64,000 nt of DNA. Origin: CAJQQY01 sp045104975. GTDB lineage: Bacteria > Bacteroidota > Bacteroidia > Chitinophagales > Saprospiraceae. The stretch covers positions 1-64,000 of the forward strand of contig JBGCCY010000009.1 of the NCBI GenBank assembly GCA_045104975.1, given 5' to 3'. The notes under the pieces are model-generated. The model was not told where the DNA came from and did no database searches. It saw only the letters and a list, made by a program, of their open reading frames with translations. Every line of letters starts with the position of its first letter. Within the stretch, counting starts at the first letter, position 1. A program made the position numbers and the translations under genes. This document shows, piece after piece, positions 53,272 through 62,808 of this stretch.

Positions 53272-54444
53272 TTATTGGATATTTTTTAAATATTCAGATG
53301 GAGAAACTTGGGTAAATTTCTTAAAAACTCTGTTAAAAGTAGCCTTGCTATTGAAGCCACATTCCATGGCAATTCCTAGGAGAGAAAGGTGTTGAACCGA
53401 TTCATCTTTGACTTTAGATTTAAACATTTCCACTCGATATTCATTGATGAATTCGTTGAAGTTTTTTCCAAATTCAGTATTAATAATTTGCGATAATTGA
53501 TTGGAACTAAAATGCAATTCTTTAGCCAAATCAGCTAGAGTGATTTCAGGATTCAAATAAGGTTTTTTAGCATCCATAAATGCAGCAACTTGTATTTTTA
53601 AACCCTGGGCGACCTCTTCATTTTTGGTTTCGGAATCCAAATTCTTATCTGTCGAAGAATCTGTGGGAGCTTGCAAATTATACAATTTTGACAAATCAGA
53701 AAAGTAACTCATCATCCCAACATAGACCATCGTCAACGAACTTGCCAAAAAAGCCCACCATCTTTGTTTCCAATAATTTTCGAAAAAAGAGTAGTCGGTG
53801 ATTTCAATAAATAACTCGAAAATATAAAGAGCAGTATAAATGATCAAGAAATTTCTTAACCAATTTAATTCTACATTATAGGTATTGGAAAAATATTGAA
53901 CGATGCTTTTCCTATATTTTACAAACTGGTTTCCTGCTAAAATTAAATAAATGATCCGACTCAATTCTGTCATGACATCTATAATGGGTGAAATATATGA
54001 CTGATGAATATTACTGATAAACCATCCATTCTGAACATTGGCAAACCCTGGAAGGGAAGCATCATAAATGAAAATCGACACTCGATAAATAAAATAGAGT
54101 AGGGCAGGCAGAAAATGTAGGTAATCTATTTTTCTAAATTTAAAGTAGGGTTGTGTTAAGCTTTTGATATAAAAATAAATGAGTGGGCCGATGGCAAAAA
54201 GGAAATTAATGAGCCAATAATTAATTTTTGTATTTCGATAAGTATCATACCAATCCATAAAACCAATGATGTAAGTGGTGGAATGATAACCTGAAATAAT
54301 TAATAAAAGAGAAAGGAAGAGATCGGATAAATGTTTTTTACTGAAATACCTTTTGAGCAAAAGAAGCGCGAAGATTAATCCTTGCAGAACAAAAATTAAT
54401 AAGGTTAAACTGTAAAGATTAAAATTGGGAAAAACTAAATACAT
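53272..54444 (-). CDS. Membrane-bound AraC-family regulator
   Basis: Residues 1-250 contain about seven hydrophobic segments (starting LYSLTLLIFVLQGLIFALLLL). A short linker leads to a C-terminal AraC DNA-binding domain (about 285-388) with two HTHs: ITLADLAKELHFSSNQLSQII and LLGIAMECGFNSKATFNRVF, closing with FTQVSPSEYLKN. This 7TM-AraC layout is common in Bacteroidota and implies signal reception in the inner membrane with direct promoter binding. The neighbouring envelope genes at 51537-53046 are plausible targets. Confidence 0.92.
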   Translation of the reverse strand: MYLVFPNFNLYSLTLLIFVLQGLIFALLLLKRYFSKKHLSDLFLSLLLIISGYHSTTYIIGFMDWYDTYRNTKINYWLINFLFAIGPLIYFYIKSLTQPYFKFRKIDYLHFLPALLYFIYRVSIFIYDASLPGFANVQNGWFISNIHQSYISPIIDVMTELSRIIYLILAGNQFVKYRKSIVQYFSNTYNVELNWLRNFLIIYTALYIFELFIEITDYSFFENYWKQRWWAFLASSLTMVYVGMMSYFSDLSKLYNLQAPTDSSTDKNLDSETKNEEVAQGLKIQVAAFMDAKKPYLNPEITLADLAKELHFSSNQLSQIINTEFGKNFNEFINEYRVEMFKSKVKDESVQHLSLLGIAMECGFNSKATFNRVFKKFTQVSPSEYLKNIQ

Positions 54445-54526
54445 GCTCTAAAATGAATTAACTATTTCATTGGAAACCACTAAATTATAAAAATGTTTGG
54501 AGGAGAGGTTGATTTTGGAAAATTAA

Positions 54527-54572
54527 CCTATAAATGCAATAAAATAAGTTCTTATAGTATCACATTTATAGG
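54527..54572. repeat. Hairpin CCTATAAATG / CATTTATAGG
   Basis: Perfect 10-bp arms (54527-54536 and 54563-54572) are separated by 26 bases, just past the 3' end of the 54585-56888 gene. It may serve as a terminator, but no clear T-run follows on the minus strand. Confidence 0.5.
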
Positions 54573-54584
54573 CTAGCATTTATT

Positions 54585-56888
54585 TTATTTAAAAATTTTA
54601 TACGTCAATTTCTCATTTTTAAGAAAAACGGAAACAAGGTAGATTCCTGACTTCCAATTTTGGGTATCAATTTTTTCCAATAAATCAGGTGTACTATTGA
54701 TGAAAACAACTTGACCTAAAATATTGTAAATCTCAATTTTATCTGCCTGCTGATTCATTTCAATAGTTAAGAAATCATTTATTGGGTTTGGATAAAATGT
54801 TATGTTTAATTCCTTCCCTAAATCAGAAGTAGAGGTAATCATTTCCAAATCCTCCAAATATCTTGGCAAAATCTGATAGCCTTCCAAAAAAGGATTATCC
54901 GAATCATACTGTCCACCCAAACCAGTTAAATTAAAAGAAAAATTAGGAACATCCATTTCAAATAAATCAACATCTTGATCGATTCGCATTTCAAAAATAT
55001 CGGTTCCATTGGTCACTTCAACATTAAAACCATTTGGATCTGAGTTATCCCAATCGCTAGTATTGACAATAGTTAGATTTTTAATTTCTACTAATTGTGA
55101 TTCTGTTGATTCATCGAGAACAGTTACTTCGGTTGGGTTTGTAAGAGTATTGTTATTTGATAACACGAAAAGCGTATCTGGAATGATTTCAGCCAATCCA
55201 TTGAATTGAGTAATTGTTCCCTGAATCATAATTTTATCTCCTTCATTAACTGAATATCCAAATGTACTTGAATTGTTATAAACCGTTATTCCATCTCCAA
55301 GATCATCAATTATAACAAATTGCAATCCATTATTGGTTTCATTAAAATTCACTCCGTAAACGATACCTTGCAATTCACATTTCCGATTTAAAGAATCAAT
55401 TTCGCCATCAATATTAGTTGAAGTCATCACTCCGATTTTACGAATGGGAAACTGAGATAAAGGAATCAAACAATTGTTTTCCATATTCGGATCAGCTTTC
55501 AATTCAAAACCTTCAATCGTAATTCCTGTTTCAGAAATAGATGAATTCCAATTTGTAGGATCATTGTTATTGGCATTGACATCGCAAAGGACTAGCGATG
55601 CACCCATGCCATTGGCGAGTTCAGACCATGTAGCAGTATTGGAATATTCGACCACATCTGCGACGCTTCCTCCTGGATTTCTTAACTCCAAGATTTCCCC
55701 TGAATTAGTCAAACTTCCACTCGTCCATTCTAGTGGTAAAAATCCATAATAATTTGCAAAAGCCAAGGAATCACGGGCTATAACAATATATTCACCAGCT
55801 CCTAGAATGACCTCAGGAAAGGTATAGTTGAGGCCTTCCGAAAAATAATAATTCACCAAATTAACATCCAAAACATCGTTATTATAAATCTCAATAAACT
55901 CTGTCGAATCGCTTCCCGTTTCAGGTGGATTGTACATGATTTCTGAAATCATTAAATCGGGTAGGGTAGCATCGTCGTCTTCGATAATTAATTTAAAAGT
56001 ATGATGCATTGGATTAACGATTGCATCATTTGTCGGATTGAGTAATGAAAAATTAGCGACTTCATTTGATTCAATATTAAAGTCTTCTATAATTTGTAGC
56101 GTAATATTTTGGGTATCTTTTTCGATACCTGCTGGAAAAGTAACAGTAATCGGTAGAGTTGAAGCTAGAGTGAAATCTTCATTTAAAATCGCATCAGAAT
56201 TCGGATCTAATTGAAAAATAACTTCCGTTGGATTCGCATTTCCATTTTCCAAAACCATAGAAATATTAATCAATAAATCATCCTCCAAAAGACTAATCGA
56301 TGATTCCAAAAAACGAATAATTGGCCCAATGGGACATTCAGAATTTTCAAATGGATTAGCAATGATTTCTTTTTCATTAATCATAAATCCAGTTGAAGTC
56401 ATCGCTTCCATCCAGTTTGTAAGTATATTGTTATCACTTTGTAAGTCGCAAAGGACGACCGATGCACCAAGACCATTGGTCGGAGGTGAAATTTGGTATT
56501 CTACTAGATCAATGGTAGTCCCAATTCCATTAATCAATTCTAAAGTTTCACCATTATTACTGAGTGTTCCAGATTCCCATTGGAGGGCAAAAGTGCCAAA
56601 GACATTTTGAAAAGCAACTGAATCTTTTGCTACCACAAAATAGGTTTGAGCAGCAATATCAATATTGGGAAATGAATAAGTGATGCCTTGACTAAATTCA
56701 ATTCCAGCAAGATTTACTGAGGTATTTTCATTGTTATAAATTTCGATATACTCCAATGAATCCGTTCCATCCTCGGGCGGATTATACATGATTTCTGAAA
56801 TAATTAATTGTGGAGTTTGTGCAGAAGTTGTTTTTCCAAAAAAGAAAAAACATAAAAATAAGAAAGTGGTTGTTTGAATTGTTTTCAT
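54585..56888 (-). CDS. T9SS-secreted lamin-tail-domain protein
   Basis: After the signal peptide (ending TSAQ) come two lamin-tail domains, recognised by LIISEIMYNPPEDGTDSLEYIEI, split as ISEIMYNPPEDGTDSLE at about 30-175 and ISEIMYNPPETGSDSTE at about 315-460. A Calx-beta-like domain lies between them (about 195-305). A nucleic-acid-binding-like OB region (GLQFVIIDDLGDGITVY, about 510-600) follows. The end is a T9SS sorting domain (ITFYPNPINDFLTIEM ... GIYLVSVFLKNEKLTYKIFK). The protein is exported to the surface or medium; extracellular nucleases in this phylum often have this layout, but no nuclease core is seen here. Confidence 0.85.
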   Translation of the reverse strand: MKTIQTTTFLFLCFFFFGKTTSAQTPQLIISEIMYNPPEDGTDSLEYIEIYNNENTSVNLAGIEFSQGITYSFPNIDIAAQTYFVVAKDSVAFQNVFGTFALQWESGTLSNNGETLELINGIGTTIDLVEYQISPPTNGLGASVVLCDLQSDNNILTNWMEAMTSTGFMINEKEIIANPFENSECPIGPIIRFLESSISLLEDDLLINISMVLENGNANPTEVIFQLDPNSDAILNEDFTLASTLPITVTFPAGIEKDTQNITLQIIEDFNIESNEVANFSLLNPTNDAIVNPMHHTFKLIIEDDDATLPDLMISEIMYNPPETGSDSTEFIEIYNNDVLDVNLVNYYFSEGLNYTFPEVILGAGEYIVIARDSLAFANYYGFLPLEWTSGSLTNSGEILELRNPGGSVADVVEYSNTATWSELANGMGASLVLCDVNANNNDPTNWNSSISETGITIEGFELKADPNMENNCLIPLSQFPIRKIGVMTSTNIDGEIDSLNRKCELQGIVYGVNFNETNNGLQFVIIDDLGDGITVYNNSSTFGYSVNEGDKIMIQGTITQFNGLAEIIPDTLFVLSNNNTLTNPTEVTVLDESTESQLVEIKNLTIVNTSDWDNSDPNGFNVEVTNGTDIFEMRIDQDVDLFEMDVPNFSFNLTGLGGQYDSDNPFLEGYQILPRYLEDLEMITSTSDLGKELNITFYPNPINDFLTIEMNQQADKIEIYNILGQVVFINSTPDLLEKIDTQNWKSGIYLVSVFLKNEKLTYKIFK

Positions 56889-56890
56889 GC

Positions 56891-56929
56891 GAGAGGTAAT
56901 TAATATTCAATACAATATTGTACCTCTCT
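56891..56929. repeat. Inverted repeat GAGAGGTA / TACCTCTC before a T9SS gene
   Basis: Perfect 8-bp arms (56891-56898 and 56922-56929) enclose the palindrome CAATATTG, immediately upstream of the ATG at 56888. CAATATTG occurs again near 56957. It could be an operator or an mRNA leader hairpin. Confidence 0.45.
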
Positions 56930-57033
56930 AAAATAAATATTTGGTTTTGGAAAATTCAATATTGTTGTGTCGTATAATTTTTGACAATATGTGTTTTGAA
57001 TTCAAAATGAAAATTTGAAAGGTGATGCTGAAA

Positions 57034-57074
57034 TTGAAAAAAGCCCTGTTAGCGCTCGAAGCGCTACCAGGGCT
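57034..57074 (-). terminator. Rho-independent terminator
   Basis: A 15-bp stem with one mismatch (57042-57056 with 57060-57074), loop CGA, is followed on the minus strand by a T-tract (57034-57041). It is 27 bases past the acyl-CoA dehydrogenase gene. Confidence 0.9.
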
Positions 57075-57101
57075 AGTAGTAAATTGGAAGGAAAGATTTT
57101 A

Positions 57102-58259
57102 TTAAATATTACCTTTCAATATTTCTCTAGAAATTACTAATTTTTGAATTTCAGAAGTACCTTCACCGATTGTCAATAACTTCGAATCTCGAAGAAATTT
57201 TTCAACTGGAAAATCTTTGGTAAATCCATAACCTCCAAAAATTTGTACTCCTTCATTCGCACATTCTACGGCAACTTCTGAAGCATACAATTTTGCCATG
57301 GCACCTTCCTTCGTCATTTTCTTTCCTGCATTTTTAAAATCTGCAGCTCGACGAGTCAATAATTCCGCAGCTTGAATCTTAGTAGACATATCAGCTAATT
57401 TAAAACTGATCGCTTGGAAAGAAGAAATTGGTTTTCCAAATTGCTCTCGCTCTTGTGCATATTTTACAGATGCTTCGTAAGCACCTTTGGCGATTCCCAA
57501 TGACAAAGCAGCAATTGAAATTCGACCTCCATCCAAAATCTTCATAGACTGAATAAATCCATCTCCAATATTTCCTAGAACTTGACTTTCGTGAATTTTG
57601 CAATCGCTAAAAATCATCTCACAAGTTTCACTTGCACGCATTCCTAATTTATTTTCTTTTTTCCCAGCCTCAAAACCTGGAGTTCCTCTTTCTACCACAA
57701 ATGCTGTCATTCCATGACTATCTAATAGTTCTCCTGTTCGAGCAATCACGACTGCAACATTTCCAGATTTACCATGAGTAATGAAATTTTTAGCACCATT
57801 CAATACCCAATGATCTCCTTCTTTTACCGCAACACATTGCATTCGTCCAGCATCACTTCCTGTGTTTGGTTCCGTCAATCCCCAAGCACCGATCCATTCA
57901 CCAGTAGCTAGTTTTGGAAGATATTTTTTCTTTTGTTCTTCATTTCCAAAAGCCATAATGTGGCCTGTGCAAAGTGAATTATGTGCAGCAACCGACAAAC
58001 CGATTGAACCACAAACTTTTCCAATTTCAGTTAAGATAGAAATGTATTCTTGGTAGCCTAAGCCTGAACCATTGTATTCTTCTGGGACGAGAACTCCTAA
58101 GAATCCAAGTTCACCAAGTTTGCGCATGGTATCGATAGGGAAGTGTTGTGCTTCATCCCATTCCATGACGTGAGGTCGGATGTGATTTTCTGCAAAATCT
58201 TTTGCACTTTGTTCAATCATTTGAAGATTTTCCAAAAATGCGTCTGTCTGTACAGTCAT
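57102..58259 (-). CDS. Acyl-CoA dehydrogenase
   Basis: The 385-aa protein has the standard three-domain layout: an N-terminal helical domain, a middle beta domain with WALTEP-type text GAWGLTEPNTGSDAG, and a C-terminal helical domain with REQFGKPISSFQAISFKLADM. The last part carries GGYGFTKDFPVEKFLRDSK and the catalytic glutamate in TIGEGTSEIQK. It is an FAD enzyme for the first step of fatty-acid or branched-chain acyl-CoA beta-oxidation; chain-length class cannot be read from sequence alone. It is cytoplasmic and monocistronic. Confidence 0.95.
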   Translation of the reverse strand: MTVQTDAFLENLQMIEQSAKDFAENHIRPHVMEWDEAQHFPIDTMRKLGELGFLGVLVPEEYNGSGLGYQEYISILTEIGKVCGSIGLSVAAHNSLCTGHIMAFGNEEQKKKYLPKLATGEWIGAWGLTEPNTGSDAGRMQCVAVKEGDHWVLNGAKNFITHGKSGNVAVVIARTGELLDSHGMTAFVVERGTPGFEAGKKENKLGMRASETCEMIFSDCKIHESQVLGNIGDGFIQSMKILDGGRISIAALSLGIAKGAYEASVKYAQEREQFGKPISSFQAISFKLADMSTKIQAAELLTRRAADFKNAGKKMTKEGAMAKLYASEVAVECANEGVQIFGGYGFTKDFPVEKFLRDSKLLTIGEGTSEIQKLVISREILKGNI

Positions 58260-58803
58260 TTGATATTTTTTTCAATAATTATAAAATGGTTAAATAAAGG
58301 TTGACGTGCAGGAAAATCTGCATCTTTCATTTGCGAATTTTCGCTTAGGGTTTGGTTAAAATGTACGTTCAAAATTGTTCAATAATGCTTTTTCTTTTAA
58401 GCGAACAAAATTAAGACTTTTACTTCATTTTAAACCATAAAAATGGAGAATAGTTTTCCAATAGGCAATTTCGATGTGAAGGTCTGCATTAACAGACTTA
58501 AAAAAGAACAAAGCGAAATTTTCCCAAAAAAGAACAAAGCGAGAAAATTCGATAAGGTGTTTTAGAGGCAATAGAAATTTTGATTCTTAGACAAAAACTG
58601 TGAAATAAATAATCACTTATGTATTAAAAAAACTCGTCGATTATTTATTTCAAATCAATTAGTCCATTGTTTTCAAACTCATCTACTTTTAGGATGTAGA
58701 GGCTTAGTTATGTAAATGTATTGTTATTTTGTGGAAATGAATGGCATAGGAAGGCATAAAATAAGCAACTAAGATTAGTGTCTTTCTTTTTCCAAGCTTT
58801 AAA
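58260..58803. other. Long intergenic region with repeats
   Basis: No plausible gene is seen in this 544-bp stretch. It has direct repeats of AAAAAGAACAAAGCGA (58501-58516 and 58527-58542) and a perfect 14-bp inverted repeat (58601-58614 with 58639-58652). TGTAAATGTATTGTTATT at 58711-58728 is a motif found again at 63012. CAAAATTA at 58406-58413 could be a distant minus-strand -7 box for the dehydrogenase. Confidence 0.6.
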
Positions 58804-59280
58804 TTACTTAATTGGATAATGATCAGCATCTCCATAAATCACTTTCCATTCTTCCTTTCGTTTTTCCCAAACAAAAGTATTTGGTCCTGTGGATTGAGTA
58901 ATTTTTCCATCTTTTGCAACTAAAGAGTCTGTAAATATAAAAGAAGAAATTGCATGGGAGTGATCAAGTGGGACAATTTGTAAATCCTTCCATTCGGTAT
59001 GAAAGACTTCCAAGGAAGCCATAAATGTTTTTGTACCTGTTTTTACATCTTGGTATCCGATTCGATTTCCATCTACTAACATCGTAAATTCAGGCCAGAT
59101 CAAGTCCACCAATTTCTGAGCATTCAATGATGTGTCAGCGGCATAAAAAGCATTGACTTGGTTTTTTACTTGTTCAATCACTCGCTGAGAATTAATTTCT
59201 TTATTTTCAACTTTCTTTTGACAACTTGCGAGTAGTGTTGCTAAACTTAAAAGAAGGGAAAAAGTTAATTTGATACTCAT
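58804..59280 (-). CDS. NTF2-like lipoprotein (DUF4440/SnoaL type)
   Basis: A lipoprotein signal with box LASC is followed by an NTF2-type cone fold: a helix with VIEQVKNQVNAFYAAD, LVDLIWPEFTMLVDGNRIGYQ, split as LVDLIWPEFTMLVDGNR, a KDLQIVPLDHSHAISSF strand, and the final NTFVWEKRKEEWKVIYGDADH. This is the DUF4440/SnoaL superfamily; a binding or minor catalytic role is possible, unknown here. Lipid-anchored in the envelope. It is the first of a string of small solitary minus-strand genes. Confidence 0.83.
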   Translation of the reverse strand: MSIKLTFSLLLSLATLLASCQKKVENKEINSQRVIEQVKNQVNAFYAADTSLNAQKLVDLIWPEFTMLVDGNRIGYQDVKTGTKTFMASLEVFHTEWKDLQIVPLDHSHAISSFIFTDSLVAKDGKITQSTGPNTFVWEKRKEEWKVIYGDADHYPIK

Positions 59281-59470
59281 ATTTCTTTAGCTTGATAGTA
59301 ATTAATGTTTTCGTTTGACTTCTTAGGAAATTTATATTTGTGTATCCTGTTGCCATAAAATTATCATCTAATAGATTTTATTCTAAATGAAGTTGTATAG
59401 GAGAACGTAAAACGTTCAACGTCCATCGAATAAAGTCTAATCTAGTCTCGAGTTCTATTTTCTTTCTTAT

Positions 59471-59944
59471 TCATTTTGACCAAGTGCTTAGATTCTTCCT
59501 ATAAAAGATGTCATCTATCGGGTTGTGAACAAAACCTACTGGTAATTCAGATTGACGAATTTCTTGAAATCCATTTTTTTCATAAAACCGATGTGCTCCT
59601 TTAAATTGAACCATTGTGCCAAGATATACTTTTGATATTCCTTCTTCTTGACACCATTGAAATGCTGTTTCCAAAAGTAGATTAGAAATGCCTTTTTCTT
59701 TTCCTCTATATTTTTTATGTACAAACATTTTCTTTAGAATAGAATTTCTATTTTCAATTTTTAGAATAGCAATTGTTCCAATAACCATATCCTCCTTTAT
59801 TGCAATCCAATATTTATCGACTATTTTTTTTCTGATATTAGAAAATGGTTTTGAGATTGGATTTTGAAATTCTTTTGCAATTTCCGCGACTAGTGAATTT
59901 ACACTTTCTTGATATTTTTTTCGAAACGAAATTATCTTTATCAT
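59471..59944 (-). CDS. GNAT-family N-acetyltransferase
   Basis: The 157-aa protein shows the GNAT order: strand IIGTIAILK-like (MVIGTIAILKIENR), then motif A LKKMFVHKKYRGKEKGISNLLLE with the RGKEKG pyrophosphate-binding loop, split as FVHKKYRGKEKG, then KVYLGTMVQFKGAHRFYEKNGF. The last text is typical of acetyl-CoA-dependent amine acetyltransferases. The acceptor is unknown. It is cytoplasmic and solitary with no visible -7 box. Confidence 0.92.
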   Translation of the reverse strand: MIKIISFRKKYQESVNSLVAEIAKEFQNPISKPFSNIRKKIVDKYWIAIKEDMVIGTIAILKIENRNSILKKMFVHKKYRGKEKGISNLLLETAFQWCQEEGISKVYLGTMVQFKGAHRFYEKNGFQEIRQSELPVGFVHNPIDDIFYRKNLSTWSK

Positions 59945-60160
59945 ACTTATTTTACTTGCTTAACTTATGGTTCGATTTTCATGAATTCATGAATTGCTGT
60001 AAGGGGAGGGGAGCCTTTGGAATATTTAGACTTATCTGATAAGAGTTTTTTTTGCCTAAAAAATTACGTTACATAGATTTAAGATTTCATGAGTAGATAG
60101 TATGTATATATGATTATTAATTCGTAATGAAAGAGATACCTAGTATTCTTATTTTAGTGA

Positions 60161-60829
60161 TTATCCTTTAATATAAAATGGAATTAGAATCATCCCATTA
60201 TCGTGCATGTCATAGGAAAACAATCCTCCCTTTTTAATTTTTAATGGTTCAAAAAGACCTAATACATCAGTTTTTTTAAAAGAACGATGAAGCGCATATC
60301 TACAGATCGTATTAATTGTATTCCAAATTTGGTCGTATCCAGAATTGGAATCTTTATAGGAAATTAAATCAAAGTAATCGTCATCATTGAGGTTGCTGTA
60401 ACCAATCGGTTCTGTTAATTTGAAAGGTTCTAAGTCTATTCCTAGGCCTGCTTCCCAATAGGAAAATTTATAATCATATCCGAAATCATGTGAGTCAATG
60501 GTTAATTGGTATTCCTTCATGTCAAATATCCCGTAGGATAAGGCTTCTGAATATTCGTGGGATTGTTCGTGGTACTCGAAATAGATCATATCATATTGTT
60601 CGACATCTTCTTTAGATTGATATTTGACCCATTCTATAATTAGTTTATTTTCTAATAGATTAAAAATATTATTTTCAAATTCCTCCATATCGAAATCAAG
60701 AATTTTTTGCTTTACTATATTTATTTCGGGATATTTGGAATCTAAATTGATCAATGTTTTTTTAGAATCTTCCATCTCCTGTTTTAATCTATGGGAAAGT
60801 GTATTATTTAATTCCTTTATTTTTTCCAT
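60161..60829 (-). CDS. Protein of unknown function, cytoplasmic
   Basis: This 222-aa acidic protein has no signal or membrane helix. It begins with a charged helix (LNNTLSHRLKQEMEDSKKT) and continues with mixed alpha/beta text rich in Tyr and Asp (MIYFEYHEQSHEYSE, GYDYKFSYWEAG, NDDDYFDLISYKD). The general look, acidic with many aromatic residues and stand-alone, is like immunity or SMI1-type proteins, but no motif supports that. No family is recognised. A 200-bp spacer separates it from RidA upstream. Confidence 0.6.
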   Translation of the reverse strand: MEKIKELNNTLSHRLKQEMEDSKKTLINLDSKYPEINIVKQKILDFDMEEFENNIFNLLENKLIIEWVKYQSKEDVEQYDMIYFEYHEQSHEYSEALSYGIFDMKEYQLTIDSHDFGYDYKFSYWEAGLGIDLEPFKLTEPIGYSNLNDDDYFDLISYKDSNSGYDQIWNTINTICRYALHRSFKKTDVLGLFEPLKIKKGGLFSYDMHDNGMILIPFYIKG

Positions 60830-61034
60830 CTATTTTTTATTTATCAAATTGGTCTTGGATAAATGTTGTGCGCCCGAATTGGGTGAATGTCCATTTGTCT
60901 ATTTGTTCGTTTTATATTATTGATTAAGTTGTTTATTAGTCTCAGAAAAGGTTTAAAAATTTATATTTTAATATTGTAAAAAAACGAATTTAGTCGTTTG
61001 TGTTCAACCCATCTACTTTCAGTTAGAGCCGTAG

Positions 61035-61436
61035 TTAGATTACAGCTTGTGCCTCAATTTCAATCATAAATTTTTCATTTGCCAATCCTTTTACACTAAT
61101 CCAAGAACTTGCTGGAGGATTTATAGTCCCAAAATTACCTTTCAAGATTTGGTTGATTATCGCTCCATCCTCCTTTTGATAATTCACTATGTAAATTCTC
61201 AACATTACAATATTTTCTAAGGTGCCACCTGCTGCTTTTATTGCGATTTCTAAATTGTCTAATGACTTTTGAGTTTGCTTAGCTAAATCATTTTCTCCTA
61301 CGATATTTAACTCTTCATCCCATGCAACTTGACCTGAAATGAAAATCATTTTACCTGGATTTGAAACTACTATTTGAGAAAATCCATATTGTCTTGAGTC
61401 GAATAAAGATTTGGGATTTATAGTTTCTCTTTTCAT
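61035..61436 (-). CDS. RidA family protein (Rid/YjgF/UK114)
   Basis: The 133-aa protein has the Rid fold: YGFSQIVVSNPGKMIFISGQVAWD, split as FSQIVVSNPGKMIFISGQ, then TQKSLDNLEIAIKAAGGTLENI and VMLRIYIVNY, where the Arg corresponds to the 2-iminoacid-binding arginine of RidA. The C-terminal text ASSWISVKGLANEKFMIEIEAQAVI, split as PASSWISVKGL and FMIEIEAQAVI, is the closing strand set. RidA-type members deaminate reactive enamine/imine intermediates; a subfamily with other roles is possible. It is cytoplasmic, trimeric by family, and solitary. Confidence 0.9.
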   Translation of the reverse strand: MKRETINPKSLFDSRQYGFSQIVVSNPGKMIFISGQVAWDEELNIVGENDLAKQTQKSLDNLEIAIKAAGGTLENIVMLRIYIVNYQKEDGAIINQILKGNFGTINPPASSWISVKGLANEKFMIEIEAQAVI

Positions 61437-61701
61437 TTTATTTTTTGGTTAATGGAAATGAATGGTTCGCATTAATTACGTGCTAACTGAATGAGTGATG
61501 TAGTCTTTGTTTATTCCCATAAAGTTAGGTAAAGCTACTTATGGACTAGTTATGTTTTTTTATAACAATACAATTACATCTTAAAATAGAATCCAAAGTG
61601 TTGAAACATGTGATGTAAAAAATGAATTCTCTATTAATTAATGAACTTGTTTTGTTGCTTAATTTTATGGAATTGACGCAATGGTATCGATGGTTGTTTT
61701 T

Positions 61702-62319
61702 CTATTTACATTCCATCTGTTTACCCTCTTTATCCCAACATTTTTCTGAGACCATTTTATCTTCTTTAAAAGTTTGTTCTTTCCATAATTTATCCTGGGC
61801 ATTCTCATGATAAATTTTCCATATTCCGTCTCTTTTACCATCCTTGAAGTTTGCGTCAATACAAAATCCATTTTCTTGAATATCGCAGATTTTCCAAGGG
61901 CCAAATCTTACATCATCTTTCATATTTCCTTCTCCTGCAAGGTGTCCTTTTTCATGAAACCATTTCATCAATCCCTTTGCTTTTCCTTTGGAATAAAAAC
62001 CTTCCAAGAATAAGATTCCATTATCTTCCCATTCTCGATGCAATCCTTCTTTTAGACCTGCGGTATAATTTCCTTCCTATTTCAATTGACCATTTTGATA
62101 ATATTCTCTCCATAACCCGTCTTTCTTACTATCCTTTTTTTGATTCAAAATAACCTGATCATCTAGTTCGGTAATTTCGGTTTGAATCGTTGGTTTAGTT
62201 AGAGTGTTTTCTTTTTGATTCCTTTGTCCACTACAACCTATACCATTCAATAATGTTAACATTATTATGATCAAAATTGTAGTGGTATTTCCAAAATACT
62301 TTTGGTTTAAATTAACCAT
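61702..62319 (-). pseudogene. MORN/YwqK-repeat lipoprotein interrupted by an in-frame amber codon
   Basis: From the ATG at 62319 the first half encodes a lipoprotein signal (box GIGC) and the start of a MORN-type repeat series, WREYYQNGQLK, then TAG at 62077-62079. Reading on in the same frame gives EGNYTAGLKEGLHREW, FLEGFYSKGKAKGLMKWF, GEGNMKDDVRFGPWKI and FKDGKRDGIWKIYHENA to 61702. The repeat phase (GQLK, one residue, EGNY) is unbroken across the TAG, so a single substitution is the simplest explanation. Either half alone would be a partial protein. It belongs to the YwqK/MORN-like family. Confidence 0.8.
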
Positions 62320-62406
62320 CTGATTTTTATTCTTTTTTTGAAAAACTAATTTCACTATCGATAAAAAGGATTATGACCAAGTACTTACCTATTTGAAAAA
62401 ACAAGA

Positions 62407-62808
62407 TTAAATAAAGTCGTCATCCTCTAACGGTTTTTTTTCAATTTCTTTTAACTCTAAATTTTCGAAATCATCTAATAAGTTTTTCTCTTTTCTAATT
62501 TGTTCTTTTAGTTCTCTTTTTCGTGTCAATTTATTTAATTCATTTTCTAACTCATCCTCTTCCCAATTAGGACTAATCCCAAAGATTTCCAAGTTCTCTG
62601 TACCAAACGTACTCAGGTAATGAGCCGCTAAACCAATCCCCCAAATCAATGCTATGATTATCATAGGAAGTATTTCACCATTATTATTAGTAGTCAAAAT
62701 GGCATAAAGCATTCCTAGAATTAATGCATAAGCTAAGAAATGATAAAAGAATCCTTTTTTTGCTTTTACCTTTTTATTGGCCTTTTCGAAAATATCTTCG
62801 TTCTTCAT
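62407..62808 (-). CDS. 2TM-domain protein
   Basis: The 133-aa protein has the 2TM layout: a charged helix IFEKANKKVKAKKGFFYHFLAYA leading into two short membrane helices (about 22-42 and 48-66), split as FEKANKKVKAKKGFFYHF. A coiled coil (about 85-125) and an acidic end (KKPLEDDDFI) follow. Both termini are predicted cytoplasmic. The 2TM domain is often a membrane anchor in histidine kinases and stand-alone in Bacteroidota; its role is unknown. It lies 87 bases upstream of no gene and downstream of the MORN remnant's start, on the same strand. Confidence 0.85.
   Translation of the reverse strand: MKNEDIFEKANKKVKAKKGFFYHFLAYALILGMLYAILTTNNNGEILPMIIIALIWGIGLAAHYLSTFGTENLEIFGISPNWEEDELENELNKLTRKRELKEQIRKEKNLLDDFENLELKEIEKKPLEDDDFI

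Noticed and set aside
61665..61904. 79-aa frame overlapping the MORN remnant
   Set aside because: It lies in another frame on the same strand, and the MORN repeats define the real reading frame.
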